From Sphingobacteriales bacterium (GTDB lineage: Bacteria; Bacteroidota; Bacteroidia; Chitinophagales; JADIYW01), in assembly GCA_016699615.1 (NCBI GenBank), contig CP064984.1:1364001-1428000 (forward strand): a stretch of 64,000 nt of DNA, in the 5' to 3' direction. Of the stretch, positions 1 to 8,999 are shown piece after piece. The notes under the pieces were generated by a model, which made no database searches, had not been told where the DNA came from, and saw only the letters and a list, made by a program, of their open reading frames with translations. Positions within the stretch are counted from its first letter, which is position 1. The number at the start of each line of letters is the position of its first letter. Both the position numbers and the translations under genes were made by a program.

Positions 1-1557
1 AGTAAGTCCTATTGTAGAACCTAAAACAACATCTTGCATTTCTTGCTTATTATGCAATGTGCTTGCAATAAAATTATGGTTTAAGCCCATAGTATGTCCA
101 AGCTCATGTAAAACTAAATCATACAATGCTTGTTTCAAAAATTCTCTTTGTTCAAAATCAGAGAAATCATTTGCTTTCAATAGGTTTATTCCTGCTTGAA
201 CATTATTATGCATTTGATTTCCAAAGCTACATCCAAAAGGATTTTCATGTTGTGCATCATTATCTAAGCTTGAAAAATCAAATAATTTTTCATAAATCAC
301 TCTATTGGTTAGATAAATATATTCCAACATAATATCAGCACCTAATATTTGTCCAGTTCTTGGATTTACAAAATGTGGTCCATAACCACCAAAAGGTGGA
401 CGTGGTGATGATGTCCATCTCAAAACATTATATCTTATATCTTCGGCATCCCAAGTAGCAGAATCTGGTTGTACATATACTTCTATTGCATTCTTGAATC
501 CAGCTTTTTCAAAAGCAATATTCCATGTTAAAGCTGCATTTTTTATTGATTCTCTAAATTCAACAGGTGTTGTATTTTCTATCCACCAAACAATTGGAAC
601 AATCGGCTCAGAAATAACCTCGTTTGGATTCTTTTTTTGTAAATCCCAACGATGAATAATATCTCTAAATGGTGTTGGTGATGTTGATGTTTGGTCGTCT
701 ACCTTATTCATAAAATAACCTACACGTGGGTCATCGTTTCTTGGTTGATAATTATTGATTGGTACTTCAATAAAGCTATGTTGAATATCAATAGAAACAA
801 AACGAGCATCTGTAACTTCTGTGCCACCACTGTTTATAGGAGAAGGATTGTCAAATACGTAAGAAACAGCTACATCAGTATTGCTTGGATAGTTCTTTAT
901 TTTAATATATTTTGTTTTTGATTTGCTTAATGAGCCTAAAGAAAAATCATCAGGTTTTGAATTTGGCGATTTAGAAGGTTTTATTTGTTTAATGGTTTCT
1001 GCAAAAAATAAGTTGTCTGCATCTATTAAGAACGCATCTTCATCTTTTGCTATTATTTTTTCAGATAAGAATAGTGGTCTATTAATATTTGAATTTTGAG
1101 ATTTACTTAATGAATTATTTGGATCAAAATAATAGTTAGTATTTTCTAAATAGAAATCAAGTCTATCAAAATATTTTTCTATTTTAAATATTTCATTTTC
1201 ACGATAACCACCTTTTGCATAGCCAGCATCTATTATTCCATTCATATCATGTGCGAAGTAAATGAATTCTTTAGAGAGTTTATCTTTTGTTACTTCTAGG
1301 TACAGTTTTCCATTTGTGCTATCTTGATAAAGGTTGAATAAACCACTTATTTTATTACATTTTTTGGTATAATCTTTTATAGATTTTATCTCGTCTTTCT
1401 TTTCAGATTTTGTAGCAGTACTATCCTTTTTTACAACAACAGTATCTTTCATAATTTGTACAGAAAGTGTATCTGATTTCTTATTCTTTTTTTTGTCTTT
1501 AGCACTTATTGTAAATAAATTAAATGCAACAATTAATGCGATGATTAGTATTCTCAT
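1..1557 (-). CDS. Zinc-dependent metalloprotease (DUF5117/DUF4953 type), 3'-truncated by window edge
   Basis: About 519 residues are visible with no stop before the window edge. The start is ATG at 1555-1557, followed by a cleavable-looking signal peptide (MRILIIALIVAFNLFTISA). Residues 484-494 read HELGHTMGLNH, an exact metzincin HExxHxxGxxH zinc site with catalytic Glu485. The preceding region (aspartate-rich, YIYLTNRVIYEKL) matches the Bacteroidota family of large exported zinc metalloproteases with DUF5117/DUF5118 N-termini, which usually exceed 800 residues, so the C-terminal third is missing here. It is expected in the periplasm or at the outer membrane. Substrate is unknown. A TATATTTG box lies 25 bases upstream. 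The zinc motif is seen directly; the family name is from recall. Confidence 0.85.
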   Translation of the reverse strand, partial: MRILIIALIVAFNLFTISAKDKKKNKKSDTLSVQIMKDTVVVKKDSTATKSEKKDEIKSIKDYTKKCNKISGLFNLYQDSTNGKLYLEVTKDKLSKEFIYFAHDMNGIIDAGYAKGGYRENEIFKIEKYFDRLDFYLENTNYYFDPNNSLSKSQNSNINRPLFLSEKIIAKDEDAFLIDADNLFFAETIKQIKPSKSPNSKPDDFSLGSLSKSKTKYIKIKNYPSNTDVAVSYVFDNPSPINSGGTEVTDARFVSIDIQHSFIEVPINNYQPRNDDPRVGYFMNKVDDQTSTSPTPFRDIIHRWDLQKKNPNEVISEPIVPIVWWIENTTPVEFRESIKNAALTWNIAFEKAGFKNAIEVYVQPDSATWDAEDIRYNVLRWTSSPRPPFGGYGPHFVNPRTGQILGADIMLEYIYLTNRVIYEKLFDFSSLDNDAQHENPFGCSFGNQMHNNVQAGINLLKANDFSDFEQREFLKQALYDLVLHELGHTMGLNHNFIASTLHNKQEMQDVVLGSTIGLT

Positions 1558-1581
1558 ATTTTATATACTATTTTTTGGGTA

Positions 1582-1589
1582 CAAATATA
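1582..1589 (-). promoter_or_regulatory. Bacteroidota-type -7 box (TATATTTG) for the metalloprotease
   Basis: The minus strand reads TATATTTG, matching TAnnTTTG, 24 bases before the metalloprotease ATG. No clear -33 TTTG element was confirmed. Confidence 0.45.
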
Positions 1590-1673
1590 GCCATTTTAGT
1601 TGAACTTATAAAGGGAAAAGGCTTTGCGAATGCAAAGCATTTTCCCTTATAAATATAAAAATGTAATAAAATA

Positions 1674-2011
1674 TTATTTTGCATCACACTTTTCGCAGCA
1701 CTTATCGTCTGGTGTGCATTTACCTTCGCATTTGTCACAACAAGGTTCGGTAGCATCTGCACAACAAGTTTTTTATGACATGAAGCAGAAGTAGAATCTG
1801 TATCAGATTTTTTACAACAAGCTTTCTGGTCTTCTAAGTTACATTTGTCACAACATTTATTATCTGCAGTGCACGTACCTTCACACTTATCACAACAAGG
1901 TTTTGCTGTACATTCTTTTTTACCTTTACAACATTCTTTTTTTTGTTTGCATGCTCGTAAGCCAAATACAACAAATATTGTCAAAAGAAGTATTCCTATT
2001 GTTTTTTTCAT
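1674..2011 (-). CDS. Small exported cysteine-rich (metallothionein-like) protein, frame broken in a T6 run
   Basis: ATG at 2009-2011 opens a hydrophobic N-terminal export signal ending in LRAC, an imperfect lipobox. The mature part is almost entirely Cys, Lys, Asp and Glu: CC and CxxC motifs recur, and a block CCDKCEG...KCC-KC appears twice. The visible frame loses the pattern after SCHKK at the T6 run 1769-1774. Adding one base there restores TCCADATEPCCDKCEGKC and ends at 1674-1676, giving about 112 residues with 23 cysteines. I know no named family; metal binding in the periplasm is inferred from composition only. Without the correction the frame runs on to 1568 with cysteine-free sequence, which looks spurious. 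A TATATTTG box lies upstream. Confidence 0.65.
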
Positions 2012-2043
2012 GATATTATTTTTTTTAATTATGAAATATATTA

Positions 2044-2051
2044 CAAATATA
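2044..2051 (-). promoter_or_regulatory. -7 box (TATATTTG) for the cysteine-rich protein
   Basis: TAnnTTTG match on the minus strand, 32 bases before the start codon at 2011. Confidence 0.4.
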
Positions 2052-2168
2052 GACAAATATTACTCATTATTCAATGTTATTTATTGAGAATTAAAATATG
2101 AGATATATCCTAAATTCAGACTTTGTATTAAATATCAGTAGATTATTATAAAATAGATTTAAAAATAT

Positions 2169-2176
2169 TAACTTTG
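2169..2176 (+). promoter_or_regulatory. -7 box (TAACTTTG) almost touching the acyltransferase ATG
   Basis: TAnnTTTG match ending only four bases before the ATG at 2181, so a transcript starting at the usual distance would have essentially no leader. Confidence 0.45.
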
Positions 2177-2180
2177 GATA

Positions 2181-3005
2181 ATGAGTTGGCTAAGCAGCAT
2201 TAAAGAAAAAATAGATAGTAATAAAAACTCTAACAAAGACTTTTTATCAAAATTTCCAAACAAGGTAGGCACATATGGTTATGATGCTTGGGGATTTAAT
2301 TTAAAAGGAATAAAACCATTTGTCGAAGCAGGTAGATTTATATATGAGAATTATTTTAGAGTAGAAACCTATGGATTAGAAAATATACCAAAAGATGGAA
2401 GTGTACTTATTATTGGAAATCATAGCGGACAACTTCCAATAGATGCAGTACTCTTAGGTTATTCTCTAATAACCAACAAATATGCACCAAGAGTACCTAA
2501 AGGTATGTATGAAAGATTTGTACCACAAGTTCCATTTATTGGTATGCTTTTTAGCCAATGGGGTGGCACCTTAGGCGATCCAGAAAACTGTGATAAGATG
2601 TTAAGCAATGGAGAAGCTGTGATTGTATTTCCAGAAGGAGCGAGAGGAATTTCTAAACCAACAAGTAAAAAATATCAATTGCAAAAGTTTGGCAATGGAT
2701 ATATACACATGGCTGTAAAAAACAAAACACCTATAATTCCTGTTGGAATCGTAGGTTGCGAAGAAATACTAATAAATTTTGGAAACATAGATTTATTTCA
2801 AAAATTATTTAAGTTTCCAGCATTCCCATCTTTGTTGCCAGTAGTATTTCCATCTAAAGTTATTATGCATTTTGGTAAACCAATCTATTTTGATGGTGAT
2901 ATTGGAAAAGAACACATCATGGAAGATATGAACCAACAAGTAAAAAACGAAATAAAAAAGCTAATAGATCAAGGGCTACAAAAAAGAAAAGGAGTTTTCT
3001 CTTAA
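2181..3005 (+). CDS. Lysophospholipid (1-acylglycerol-3-phosphate type) acyltransferase
   Basis: 274 residues, PlsC-like acyltransferase fold. Residues 80-88 hold the catalytic block with His81 and Asp88 (NHSGQLPID). The spacing is HX6D rather than the textbook HX4D, as in the MGAT-like subgroup of lysophospholipid acyltransferases. The acceptor-binding block FPEGARG is at 150-156. It would acylate a lysolipid at the inner face of the cytoplasmic membrane, although no strong membrane segment is present. Start ATG is the first in frame; the next in-frame Met is after residue 100. It stands alone, 90 bases ahead of the oxidoreductase gene. Confidence 0.85.
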   Translation: MSWLSSIKEKIDSNKNSNKDFLSKFPNKVGTYGYDAWGFNLKGIKPFVEAGRFIYENYFRVETYGLENIPKDGSVLIIGNHSGQLPIDAVLLGYSLITNKYAPRVPKGMYERFVPQVPFIGMLFSQWGGTLGDPENCDKMLSNGEAVIVFPEGARGISKPTSKKYQLQKFGNGYIHMAVKNKTPIIPVGIVGCEEILINFGNIDLFQKLFKFPAFPSLLPVVFPSKVIMHFGKPIYFDGDIGKEHIMEDMNQQVKNEIKKLIDQGLQKRKGVFS

Positions 3006-3094
3006 AATGTTTTTAGAATAAAAACAAGGCACTATTTTTTATTATTTTGTAATAATGCATATATTTATGCTTGACTAATAAATAATAGAAAGGT

Positions 3095-4090
3095 ATGAAG
3101 GCAATAATATTAAAAGAAGATGGAAAATTAACGATAGAAGATATTGCTCAACCAATTTTAAAGGAAAATCAAGCATTAGTAAATATAAGTTTTGCAGCAC
3201 TAAATCATCGAGATGAATGGATTAGAAAAGGACAATATGCAAAAATACAGTTGCCAGCAATTTTGGGCTCAGATGGAAGTGGCGTAGTGTATAGCGTTTC
3301 AAATCCAAAAGATGAACATTGGATAGGAAAGCAAGTAATAATTAATCCAAATCAAAATTGGGGAAGCAATGACAAAGCACAGTCTAAAAATTATAATATT
3401 CTAGGCATGCCTACACAAGGCACATTGGCAGAATTTGTTGCTGTAGATATTGACAGACTATACACAATTCCTTCACATTTAGATTTAGAACAAAGTGCAG
3501 CATTTCCATTAGCTGGTCTTACAGCATACAATGTAAGTTTCAACAAAGCAAAAATAAGCAAAGAAGATACTGTACTTATTTCTGGTGTAGGTGGTGGCGT
3601 TGCACAATTTGCATTTTTATATAGCATTGCAGTTGGAGCAAATACATATGTTACATCCAGCAAAGAAGAAGTAATACAACATTGCATACAATTAGGAGCC
3701 AAAGGTGGTTGTAGTTACAAAGATAAAGAAGCAATGAAAAATATGTCTGCATCTTATGGAGGATTCAATGTTGTTATAGATTCTGCTTGTGGTGATGGAA
3801 TGAATGACTTATTATCAATTCTAAACCCAAATGGAAGATATGCATTTTATGGTGCTACACGTGGATTACCATCAAATTTGAATATGAGAAATATTTTTTG
3901 GAATCATTTACAACTATTTGGCTCTACAATGGGCAGTGATAATGATTTTAAGCAGATGGTAAAGTGTGTTGAGCAACACCAAATAAAACCAATTATAGCT
4001 AAAGTTTTTGATTTTGAAAATGCTGAAGCTGCTTTTGATAGAATGCAAAATGGCGAGCAATTTGGCAAAATAATTATAAAAATTAAATAA
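3095..4090 (+). CDS. Zinc-free medium-chain dehydrogenase/quinone-oxidoreductase-like protein
   Basis: 331 residues with an N-terminal GroES-like domain (about 20-130) and a C-terminal Rossmann domain whose dinucleotide loop reads SGVGGGVA (163-170). The catalytic-zinc position is NHRDEW rather than Cys-x-His, and the four-cysteine structural-zinc loop is absent, so this belongs with NADPH:quinone oxidoreductase or enoyl-reductase-like MDR proteins rather than alcohol dehydrogenases. Substrate cannot be told. The nucleotidyltransferase gene follows after 12 bases, suggesting co-transcription. Length is typical of the family. Confidence 0.8.
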   Translation: MKAIILKEDGKLTIEDIAQPILKENQALVNISFAALNHRDEWIRKGQYAKIQLPAILGSDGSGVVYSVSNPKDEHWIGKQVIINPNQNWGSNDKAQSKNYNILGMPTQGTLAEFVAVDIDRLYTIPSHLDLEQSAAFPLAGLTAYNVSFNKAKISKEDTVLISGVGGGVAQFAFLYSIAVGANTYVTSSKEEVIQHCIQLGAKGGCSYKDKEAMKNMSASYGGFNVVIDSACGDGMNDLLSILNPNGRYAFYGATRGLPSNLNMRNIFWNHLQLFGSTMGSDNDFKQMVKCVEQHQIKPIIAKVFDFENAEAAFDRMQNGEQFGKIIIKIK

Positions 4091-4102
4091 ATACAAATAT
4101 AT

Positions 4103-5104
4103 ATGAACATTATAATTCCAATGGCTGGAAGAGGCACAAGATTACGTCCACACACATTAGTAACACCAAAACCATTAGTACCAATTGCAGGAAAACCAAT
4201 TGTAGAATGGTTAGTAGAAGACATTATAGCACTTTGTGCAGAAAAAGTAGAAAATATTGGATTTATCATTGGTGATTTTGGTACAGAAGTAGAGCAAAAT
4301 TTATTAGAAATAGCCGAACATTTAGGCGCAAAAGGACATATCTATCATCAAAAACAAGCACTAGGTACAGCACATGCAATTTTGTGTGCAGAAGATATAT
4401 TACAAGGAAAAGTAGTTGTAGCATTTGCAGATACATTGTTTAAATGCGAAGAAAAAATAAATACAGATGCAGACGGAATTATCTTTGTACAAAAAGTAGA
4501 AGATCCACGTGCATATGGTGTTGTAAAAATGGATAGCAACAACAAGATTACAGATTTCGTAGAAAAACCACAGGAATTTGTTTCAGACTTAGCAATTATT
4601 GGTATTTATTATTTTAAAGATGGCGATAATCTAAAGAATGAATTACAATATTTGATAGATAATAACATCACAGAAAAAGGAGAATACCAATTGACCAATG
4701 CAATGGAAAACATGAAGAATAAATCATTGGCATTTTATCCAGGTAAAGTAGAAGAATGGTTGGACTGTGGTAACAAAGATGCAACAGTGTACACCAATCA
4801 ACGTATACTAGAAATTAAAAAACATAAAATAGCTACTCCAATTCAATTAAATAATGTTAATTCCTTAGTGATAGAACCATGTTTTATTGGCAAAAATGTT
4901 ACCTTAGAACATTCAATAATTGGTCCTCACGTGAGCATTGGAGCAAATTGTATTATAAAAAATTCAAATATCGAAAATTCGATGATACAGAATAGCACAA
5001 AAATAAATAATAAGATTATACAAAATGCAATGATAGGAAGTAGTGTAGAGATAAATGGTAATGTTGAGAACTTAAGTGTTGGAGATTATACAACAATTAG
5101 ATAA
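4103..5104 (+). CDS. Sugar-1-phosphate nucleotidyltransferase with C-terminal hexapeptide helix
   Basis: 333 residues. The N-terminus carries the nucleotidyltransferase signature GRGTRLRP...TPKPL (about residues 9-25), and the last 80 residues are short Ile/Asn-rich turns typical of a left-handed beta-helix (GPHVSIGANCIIKNSNIENS). It would make an NDP-sugar from a sugar-1-phosphate. GlcNAc-1-P, Glc-1-P or Man-1-P cannot be separated by eye. Its stop (5102-5104) is immediately followed by the ATG of the TPR gene, and the run nucleotidyltransferase, TPR, DUF4292, EnvC-like is a conserved Bacteroidota order, tying it to cell-envelope work. Confidence 0.85.
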   Translation: MNIIIPMAGRGTRLRPHTLVTPKPLVPIAGKPIVEWLVEDIIALCAEKVENIGFIIGDFGTEVEQNLLEIAEHLGAKGHIYHQKQALGTAHAILCAEDILQGKVVVAFADTLFKCEEKINTDADGIIFVQKVEDPRAYGVVKMDSNNKITDFVEKPQEFVSDLAIIGIYYFKDGDNLKNELQYLIDNNITEKGEYQLTNAMENMKNKSLAFYPGKVEEWLDCGNKDATVYTNQRILEIKKHKIATPIQLNNVNSLVIEPCFIGKNVTLEHSIIGPHVSIGANCIIKNSNIENSMIQNSTKINNKIIQNAMIGSSVEINGNVENLSVGDYTTIR

Positions 5105-6884
5105 ATGAAAATAACAATAAAATACATTTTTACTTTCATCATTATGCTCAGCATAATGAATTTTGTATCAGCAAAAGATAAAAAAAAGCAAAGGTAGCAA
5201 AGGCAATACAACTACAAGTAAAATTGTAAAACCAAGTAACAAAAAAGAACAAATATATGTAGAAACAACATTTATTGAAGCAGTACAAGCAAGCTTACTT
5301 GGAAATAGACAAGAGGCAATCAATAAATTTAATGAAGTACTCAATAAAGATAGCGAGAACGATGCTGCATTATTTGAATTAGCAAAAATATATTACCAAG
5401 CAGGCGCAGTACAACAATGCGTTACATATTGCCAAAGAGCAATAAAGATAAATCCAAACAATGAATATTATTATGTGTATTTGGCAGAAGCACTAGGCGA
5501 AAACGGCTTATTTGTAGATGCATCTAAAACATATGAAACACTATTAAAACTAAAACCTAAAGAATATGACTATTACTACGATTGGGCATATATGCTTGCA
5601 CAAGCAAAATTGTATAAAGAATCTGTAGATGTTTTAAATCAATTAGAACAAAAAATTGGCGTTAGCGAGCATCTTATTTTATTGAAACAACCACTGTGGA
5701 TACAACAAAACAAAGTAGAAGAAGCTGTAGCTGATGTAGAAAAACTAATACAACTATATCCAAGAGAAGCAGATTTCTATTTGATGATTGCAGAAATATA
5801 CGAAGCAAACAATTTAGATGATAAAGCACTGCAAACCTATGAAAGACTAAACAATAAAATACCAGAAAATGCTTCAGCATTGGTAGGCATGGCAGAAATC
5901 TATAGAAAAAGAAATAACCAACCAAAATATCAAGAGTACTTATCAAAAGTATTTGATAGCAAGTCAATAGATATTGATGATAAAATTCTGGCAATTATTC
6001 CAATATTAGATAAATTAGAAAAAGACACAACACTAAGAGAACCTGTACTCGGAATGGTAGACAAGTTGGTACAAAGTCACCCAAATGATATAAAAGCAAT
6101 TACAGCAAAAGCAGATGTATTGTACAACATCAACAAAAAAGAAGAAGCCTTTGATTATTATAAAAAAGCAATAGAAATAAATCCAGATTCGCTGCCAGGC
6201 ACAGTATGGATACAAACATATATACTTGCAGCAGAATTAGAAAAAAATGATGAATTAATTAGTATCACCGAAAAAGGCATAAAATATGATAAAGATGATG
6301 CTTTTGGATATTTTTATAATGCAATTGGACATCAACAAAAAAAGCAATATGTAGAAGCTGCAAAAAGTGCTAAAAACGGCATAAGCATTGCAGAAAAAGC
6401 ATCTATAAACAATTATAATAAACAACTAAAATTACAAATGCTTATTATTTTGGGTGATGTATCCTATGAGCTTAAAGAATATGCACAAATGGATAGTGCT
6501 TACGAAGCGGCATTAGAAATTGATCCAAATAATCCAACATTACTAAACAATTATGCATACTATCTATCTGAGAGAAATATAGATTTTGAAAAAGCAGAAC
6601 GCATGAGTAAAAAATCAAACTTGCTACAAGATGGCAATGCTGCTTTTGTAGATACTTATGCATGGATAATGTATAAAATGAAAAATTACAAAGAAGCATT
6701 AAAATGGATTGAAGAAGCTATGAGTATACCTGGCGCAACAGAAAGACCAGATATATTAGAGCATTATGGCGAAATTTTGTATATACTAAACAGAAAAGAT
6801 GAAGCAAAAGAGCAATGGAAAAAAGCAATAGAAAAAGGTGCTGATAAAATAAAATTGGAAGATAGAATTAAAAATGTAAAATAA
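5105..6884 (+). CDS. Exported tetratricopeptide-repeat protein, frame broken in an A8 run
   Basis: ATG at 5105, directly after the previous stop, encodes a clear signal peptide (MKITIKYIFTFIIMLSIMNF, then VSA) but that frame stops at 5191-5193. The downstream frame runs open to 6884 and is continuous TPR repeats from about residue 40 to the end. Removing one A from the A8 run 5180-5187 joins them (AKDKK-SKGSKGN), giving 592 residues. Without the fusion the TPR part would need a TTG at 5163 and would lack export. It is probably a periplasmic or outer-membrane-associated scaffold acting with the neighbouring DUF4292 lipoprotein and EnvC-like protein. The exact partner is not known. Confidence 0.8.
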
Positions 6885-6892
6885 TTTAAAGA

Positions 6893-7738
6893 ATGAGAAA
6901 GTATCTATTGTATTGTATAATATCTATCGCAATTATCTCTTGCAACACAGCTAAGAAGACAACAAAAAGCAAACAAGCAGATAGTAGCATTACTACCACA
7001 CAAAAAAATAGCGATACAACTAAGACAACCAAACCTACAACACCAACTACCACACAACCTACAGAAAAACCAATAGATGCTAAGATTCAAAAAATATTAG
7101 ATGCAATAGCTAGCAACGAACTTCAATTCACAAATTTTTACTCAAAAATTAAAACCAAAGCCACAATAGATCAAAAAAAACAATCATTTACAACACAACT
7201 AAGATGGCTCAAAAATAAAAAAATGTGGATGTCTATGTCAATCATAGGAATAGAAGGCGCACGTGTATTAATTAATAAAGACAGTATTCAAATTATAGAT
7301 CGACTCAATCAAAGAAATATTCTAAAACCAATTAGCTACATACAAAAGAAAGCATACATCAACCTAACATACAAAGACATAGAAAAAGTTTTCTTAGCTC
7401 AACCAATTTTATTCAACAAACAAAAATTAGAACTTTCTGAAACAACAACAGAAAATATTCTAAAATCTAATGATGAACGTTTCAATACCATCATCACATT
7501 AGATAAACAAAATAATGTAAAGTCAATATTTATTACAGATAAACTAAAAAACCAAACACTATTATCAGAATATAGTGACCATACTTTGCTAAATGGCAAA
7601 CAATTTCCGAAAGAACGATATATAAAAATTATAAATGGACCTGAAATATTTGAACTAAATATGACTTTTGATGATATTGACCTTGCAAAAAGTTTAACTT
7701 TTCCATTTGAACCAAATCCAAAGTATAGTAATGAATAA
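6893..7738 (+). CDS. DUF4292 domain lipoprotein
   Basis: 281 residues. The signal peptide ends in lipobox IISC (Cys17), followed by a Thr/Lys/Pro-rich linker to about residue 60, then a beta-rich body that recalls LolA/LolB-type lipid-binding folds, as proposed for DUF4292. Expected on the outer-membrane periplasmic face. The gene starts 9 bases after the TPR gene and overlaps the EnvC-like gene by 8 bases (stop 7736-7738, next ATG 7731), so the three are one translationally coupled unit. Molecular function is not established for the family. Confidence 0.8.
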   Translation: MRKYLLYCIISIAIISCNTAKKTTKSKQADSSITTTQKNSDTTKTTKPTTPTTTQPTEKPIDAKIQKILDAIASNELQFTNFYSKIKTKATIDQKKQSFTTQLRWLKNKKMWMSMSIIGIEGARVLINKDSIQIIDRLNQRNILKPISYIQKKAYINLTYKDIEKVFLAQPILFNKQKLELSETTTENILKSNDERFNTIITLDKQNNVKSIFITDKLKNQTLLSEYSDHTLLNGKQFPKERYIKIINGPEIFELNMTFDDIDLAKSLTFPFEPNPKYSNE

Positions 7739-8999
7739 AATTCTTTTATTGTTCGTCGTTGTTTCTATATTTAGTTTTGAAGCTCTAGCTCAAAACAAAG
7801 AACAATTGGAGAAGAAAAGAGAGCAACTTTTAGAAGAAATAAAATACACCCAAAACCTATTAAAATCTACAAAAGCTAATAAACAAATTTCCATTGCAGA
7901 CTTAAATGCAATTAATAAGCAAATAGAACTTAGACAAAAATTAATAAACAATACACAAGCACAAGTAAACTTATTCAACAACCAAATAGTTGGGCAAAAA
8001 AATGTAGTAGAAAAAAAATCTGCGGAACTTGAACAACTTAAAAAAGAATACGCAGAAGCTGTTGCAAAAACATATCAATACAATAAATTTTCAAATAAAC
8101 TATTATTCATTGCAGATGCAAAATCATTTTCTGAAGCATATAAAAGATTAAAATATTTGCAGAAATATGCACAAGCAAGAGAAAAACAAGCTGAGGAAAT
8201 TGCTAATAAATCAAAAGAAATACAAGATAATATCAAACTTATCAATCAAAAAAAATTAGAGAAAGAAGCACTATTAAACAACCAAATAACAGAAAAAAGC
8301 GAACTCAATAAAACGCAGCAAATAAAAAATAAAATTGTCTTCGACTTAAAATTGGAAGAAAGTAATTTGCAGAAAAAATTAGCAAACAAAAAAGCAGAGG
8401 CAACGAAACTAAACAATCAAATTGCTGCAATAATAAAGAAAGAAATAGAAGAGGCCAAGAAGAAAGCTGCCGCAGAAGCTGCCGCAAAAAAAGCAGCCTT
8501 AGAAAAATCCAAATCAACAAGTACAACATCAAGCACAACAAAAGCACCAGTTGAAGTAACGACAACACCAGAGTACGATAAATTAACCAATAGTTTTTTA
8601 GGCAATAAAGGCAAACTTCCGTGGCCAGTTGATAAAGGTTTTATCTCAAAAAGTTTTGGAAAATACAACCATCCAGATTTGCCTGGCGTATTAATAGAAA
8701 ACAATGGTGTAGATATAAGAACAGATCCAAATGCCACAGTAAGAACAATTTTTGAAGGTACTGTTGTTGGCATAATTAATAATCCAATATTCAAAAATGC
8801 TGTAATTGTAAGTCATGGTGAGTATTTTACAGTATACTCAAAATTAGAATCAGTAAGTGTAGCCAAAGGACAAAAACTAAGCACCAAACAATCTGTTGGA
8901 AAAGTATATACAGACACCGAAAATCAAACAGAAGTACACTTAGAAGTTTGGAAAGGCTCAGAAAAAATAAATCCAGCATTGTGGATTTATAAAAAATAA
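7731..8999 (+). CDS. EnvC-like murein hydrolase activator: coiled coil plus degenerate LytM (M23) domain
   Basis: Start chosen at ATG 7731, which is followed by a good signal peptide (MNKILLLFVVVSIFSF, then EALAQ). Residues about 20-245 are a long Lys/Glu/Gln coiled coil; an Ala/Lys linker leads to a C-terminal LytM domain (about 300-422). Three of the usual zinc positions look changed: the HxGxD element is NNGVDI, the HxH element is EVHLEV, and the first His is therefore lost in both, while Asp and the last His remain. As in E. coli EnvC this suggests an activator of cell-wall amidases at division, not an active peptidase. The gene abuts the convergent antiporter gene with no spacer. Confidence 0.85.
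   Translation: MNKILLLFVVVSIFSFEALAQNKEQLEKKREQLLEEIKYTQNLLKSTKANKQISIADLNAINKQIELRQKLINNTQAQVNLFNNQIVGQKNVVEKKSAELEQLKKEYAEAVAKTYQYNKFSNKLLFIADAKSFSEAYKRLKYLQKYAQAREKQAEEIANKSKEIQDNIKLINQKKLEKEALLNNQITEKSELNKTQQIKNKIVFDLKLEESNLQKKLANKKAEATKLNNQIAAIIKKEIEEAKKKAAAEAAAKKAALEKSKSTSTTSSTTKAPVEVTTTPEYDKLTNSFLGNKGKLPWPVDKGFISKSFGKYNHPDLPGVLIENNGVDIRTDPNATVRTIFEGTVVGIINNPIFKNAVIVSHGEYFTVYSKLESVSVAKGQKLSTKQSVGKVYTDTENQTEVHLEVWKGSEKINPALWIYKK

Noticed and set aside
3009..3025. Hairpin after the acyltransferase (GTTTTTA/TAAAAAC)
   Set aside because: Stem is entirely A/T apart from the ends and lacks an adjacent T run; too weak to call a terminator.
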